A DNA stretch of 32,424 nt from an uncultured Megasphaera sp. Lineage in GTDB: Bacteria; Bacillota; Negativicutes; Veillonellales; Megasphaeraceae. The translations under genes were made by a program, and so were the position numbers. The notes under the pieces were generated by a model that was not told the origin of the DNA, made no database searches, and saw only the letters and a program-made list of their open reading frames with translations. Below are positions 31,557 to 32,424 of this stretch, in pieces (the stretch's first letter is position 1; every line of letters starts with the position of its first letter). The stretch spans positions 1-32,424 of the forward strand of contig CALBLM010000340.1 of assembly GCA_937895695.1 (NCBI GenBank), in the 5' to 3' direction.

Positions 31557-32424
31557 TTATTTATTCTGCCAAATATCAACACGGCGGTTGTCGGCACGAC
31601 CTTGATCGGTATCATTTGTGCTGACAGGATCTGTTTTGCCTTTATAGTCGAGCTGCATCTGGGAAGCCGGTACACCCTGGCTTTGTGCATAGGCAGCTAC
31701 ATTATCTACACGGCGTTTGGAAAGGTCATCGTTATAAGCGCTGGAACCTTTGGCATCAGTATTGCCGACAAGCTTGAAGGTATCCTGCGGATTTTCTTTG
31801 GCAACTTGTACGAAATGATCCATTTTAGCTTGGTCAGCCGGTAACGGCTGATCTTCATCGAAGCCAAAATGAATGCTTTCTAAATAGTAATCATTTTTAG
31901 TAGTCGGAGCCGATGCTTCTACACTAGGAGCCGGTGTCGGTTCAGGGGTAACAACAGGTTCCGGAGCTGTTGTTTCAGTATGACCACCACCAAAACGATA
32001 GGAAAGACCGGCAATGAAACCTTTATAAGAAATATTAGCATCTTTTGCAGGTAATATACCTTCATAATCACCCTTATCAGCCAATTTCGTATTCAAATAA
32101 CGATAGCCCGCATTGATGTCGAGGTCCGGTGTAATGCTGTAGCCAAGACCAGCTTCCCACATAGATGTACTCTTAGTACCGAGAGCACCTTTGGCATAGA
32201 AATCAAGTTTGTTAGTCAGTGGAGCCTTGGCAATTAAACCGATTTGAGCAATATTATTGGTTTGACTCCAACTACCACCATCAGCAGTAAGTTTATTCTG
32301 AATACGACTCCAACCAGCAAAAGCGGCAAAGTTTTTGTTAATAGAATAGGTAAGATTGACTTCATGCTGATTGCCATCTGTACCAATATCCAACGTTTCA
32401 TTATTTCCATCTGTCTTTAATCCA
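31557..32424 (-). CDS. OmpA-family outer-membrane protein (5' end outside window)
   Basis: At least 289 codons, open to the window edge, so the signal peptide and first strands are missing. The first part is an OmpA-type beta-barrel: alternating strands such as FAAFAGWSRI, FYAKGALG, INAGYRYLNTK and KGFIAGLSYRFGGG. A Pro/Glu/Thr-rich linker follows, then an OmpA C-terminal peptidoglycan-binding domain with IHFGFDEDQPL, VGNTDAKGSSAYNDDLSKRR and ADNRRVDIW. Such proteins tie the outer membrane to the cell wall, direct evidence for a diderm cell. A TTG at 32393 is not a real start because the frame continues beyond it. Confidence 0.92.
   Translation of the reverse strand, partial: GLKTDGNNETLDIGTDGNQHEVNLTYSINKNFAAFAGWSRIQNKLTADGGSWSQTNNIAQIGLIAKAPLTNKLDFYAKGALGTKSTSMWEAGLGYSITPDLDINAGYRYLNTKLADKGDYEGILPAKDANISYKGFIAGLSYRFGGGHTETTAPEPVVTPEPTPAPSVEASAPTTKNDYYLESIHFGFDEDQPLPADQAKMDHFVQVAKENPQDTFKLVGNTDAKGSSAYNDDLSKRRVDNVAAYAQSQGVPASQMQLDYKGKTDPVSTNDTDQGRADNRRVDIWQNK

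Overview
The window reads as chromosome of an anaerobic, amino-acid-fermenting diderm Firmicute, most likely one of the Negativicutes (Veillonellaceae, Megasphaera-like; this is inference). It has a Firmicute-type dnaX-ybaB-recR-bofA cluster and a small SRP RNA, yet also an outer-membrane OmpA-type porin and an orphan periplasmic adaptor lipoprotein. A propionate CoA-transferase also fits. No tRNA, CRISPR array, integrase or phage gene was seen.

Layout. 1-500: the 5' end of an ISL3-family insertion sequence cut by the window edge. 538-2855 (minus): a two-gene operon of an unrecognised 596-residue protein and a stand-alone homologue of the LarC C-terminal (nickel-pincer) domain. 3113-4696 (minus): propionate CoA-transferase. 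4839-7789: pdxS-pdxT (PLP synthesis) with a divergent MocR/PdxR-type regulator. 8016-21690: an AT-rich hydroxyproline/proline Stickland island. 21798-23167 (minus): an exported CbiK-like cobaltochelatase behind a cobalamin riboswitch with its own terminator. 23209-31138 (minus): dnaX-ybaB-recR-bofA-MFP-iclR-mpg-DUF2156-eis, closely packed and ending in one terminator. 31161-31383: SRP RNA with promoter and terminator. 31557-32424: OmpA-like protein, 5' end outside the window.

The central island forms a near-complete pathway. The minus-strand operon prdC-prdA-(CBO2463-like)-prdB-activase-hypD encodes D-proline reductase plus a glycyl-radical trans-4-hydroxy-L-proline dehydratase and its activase. 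The divergent plus-strand arm encodes an unfamiliar HTH regulator, proline racemase (prdF), a three-part amino-acid ABC importer and a cytidylate-kinase-like protein. The implied route is uptake of (hydroxy)proline, HypD dehydration to pyrroline-5-carboxylate, reduction to L-proline by a P5C reductase that is not in the window, racemisation to D-proline, and reductive ring opening to 5-aminovalerate, with PrdC supplying electrons. The positions expected to hold selenocysteine in PrdB and PrdC are ordinary cysteine codons, so the system looks selenium-independent. No sigma-54 PrdR-type activator is present; the unfamiliar HTH protein sits in the regulator position.

The best candidates for something undescribed are the LarC2-like/596-residue pair, the all-cysteine hyp-prd island with its new regulator and an attenuator-like hairpin before prdF, and a 10-A slippery run late in dnaX with quick stops in both alternative frames.
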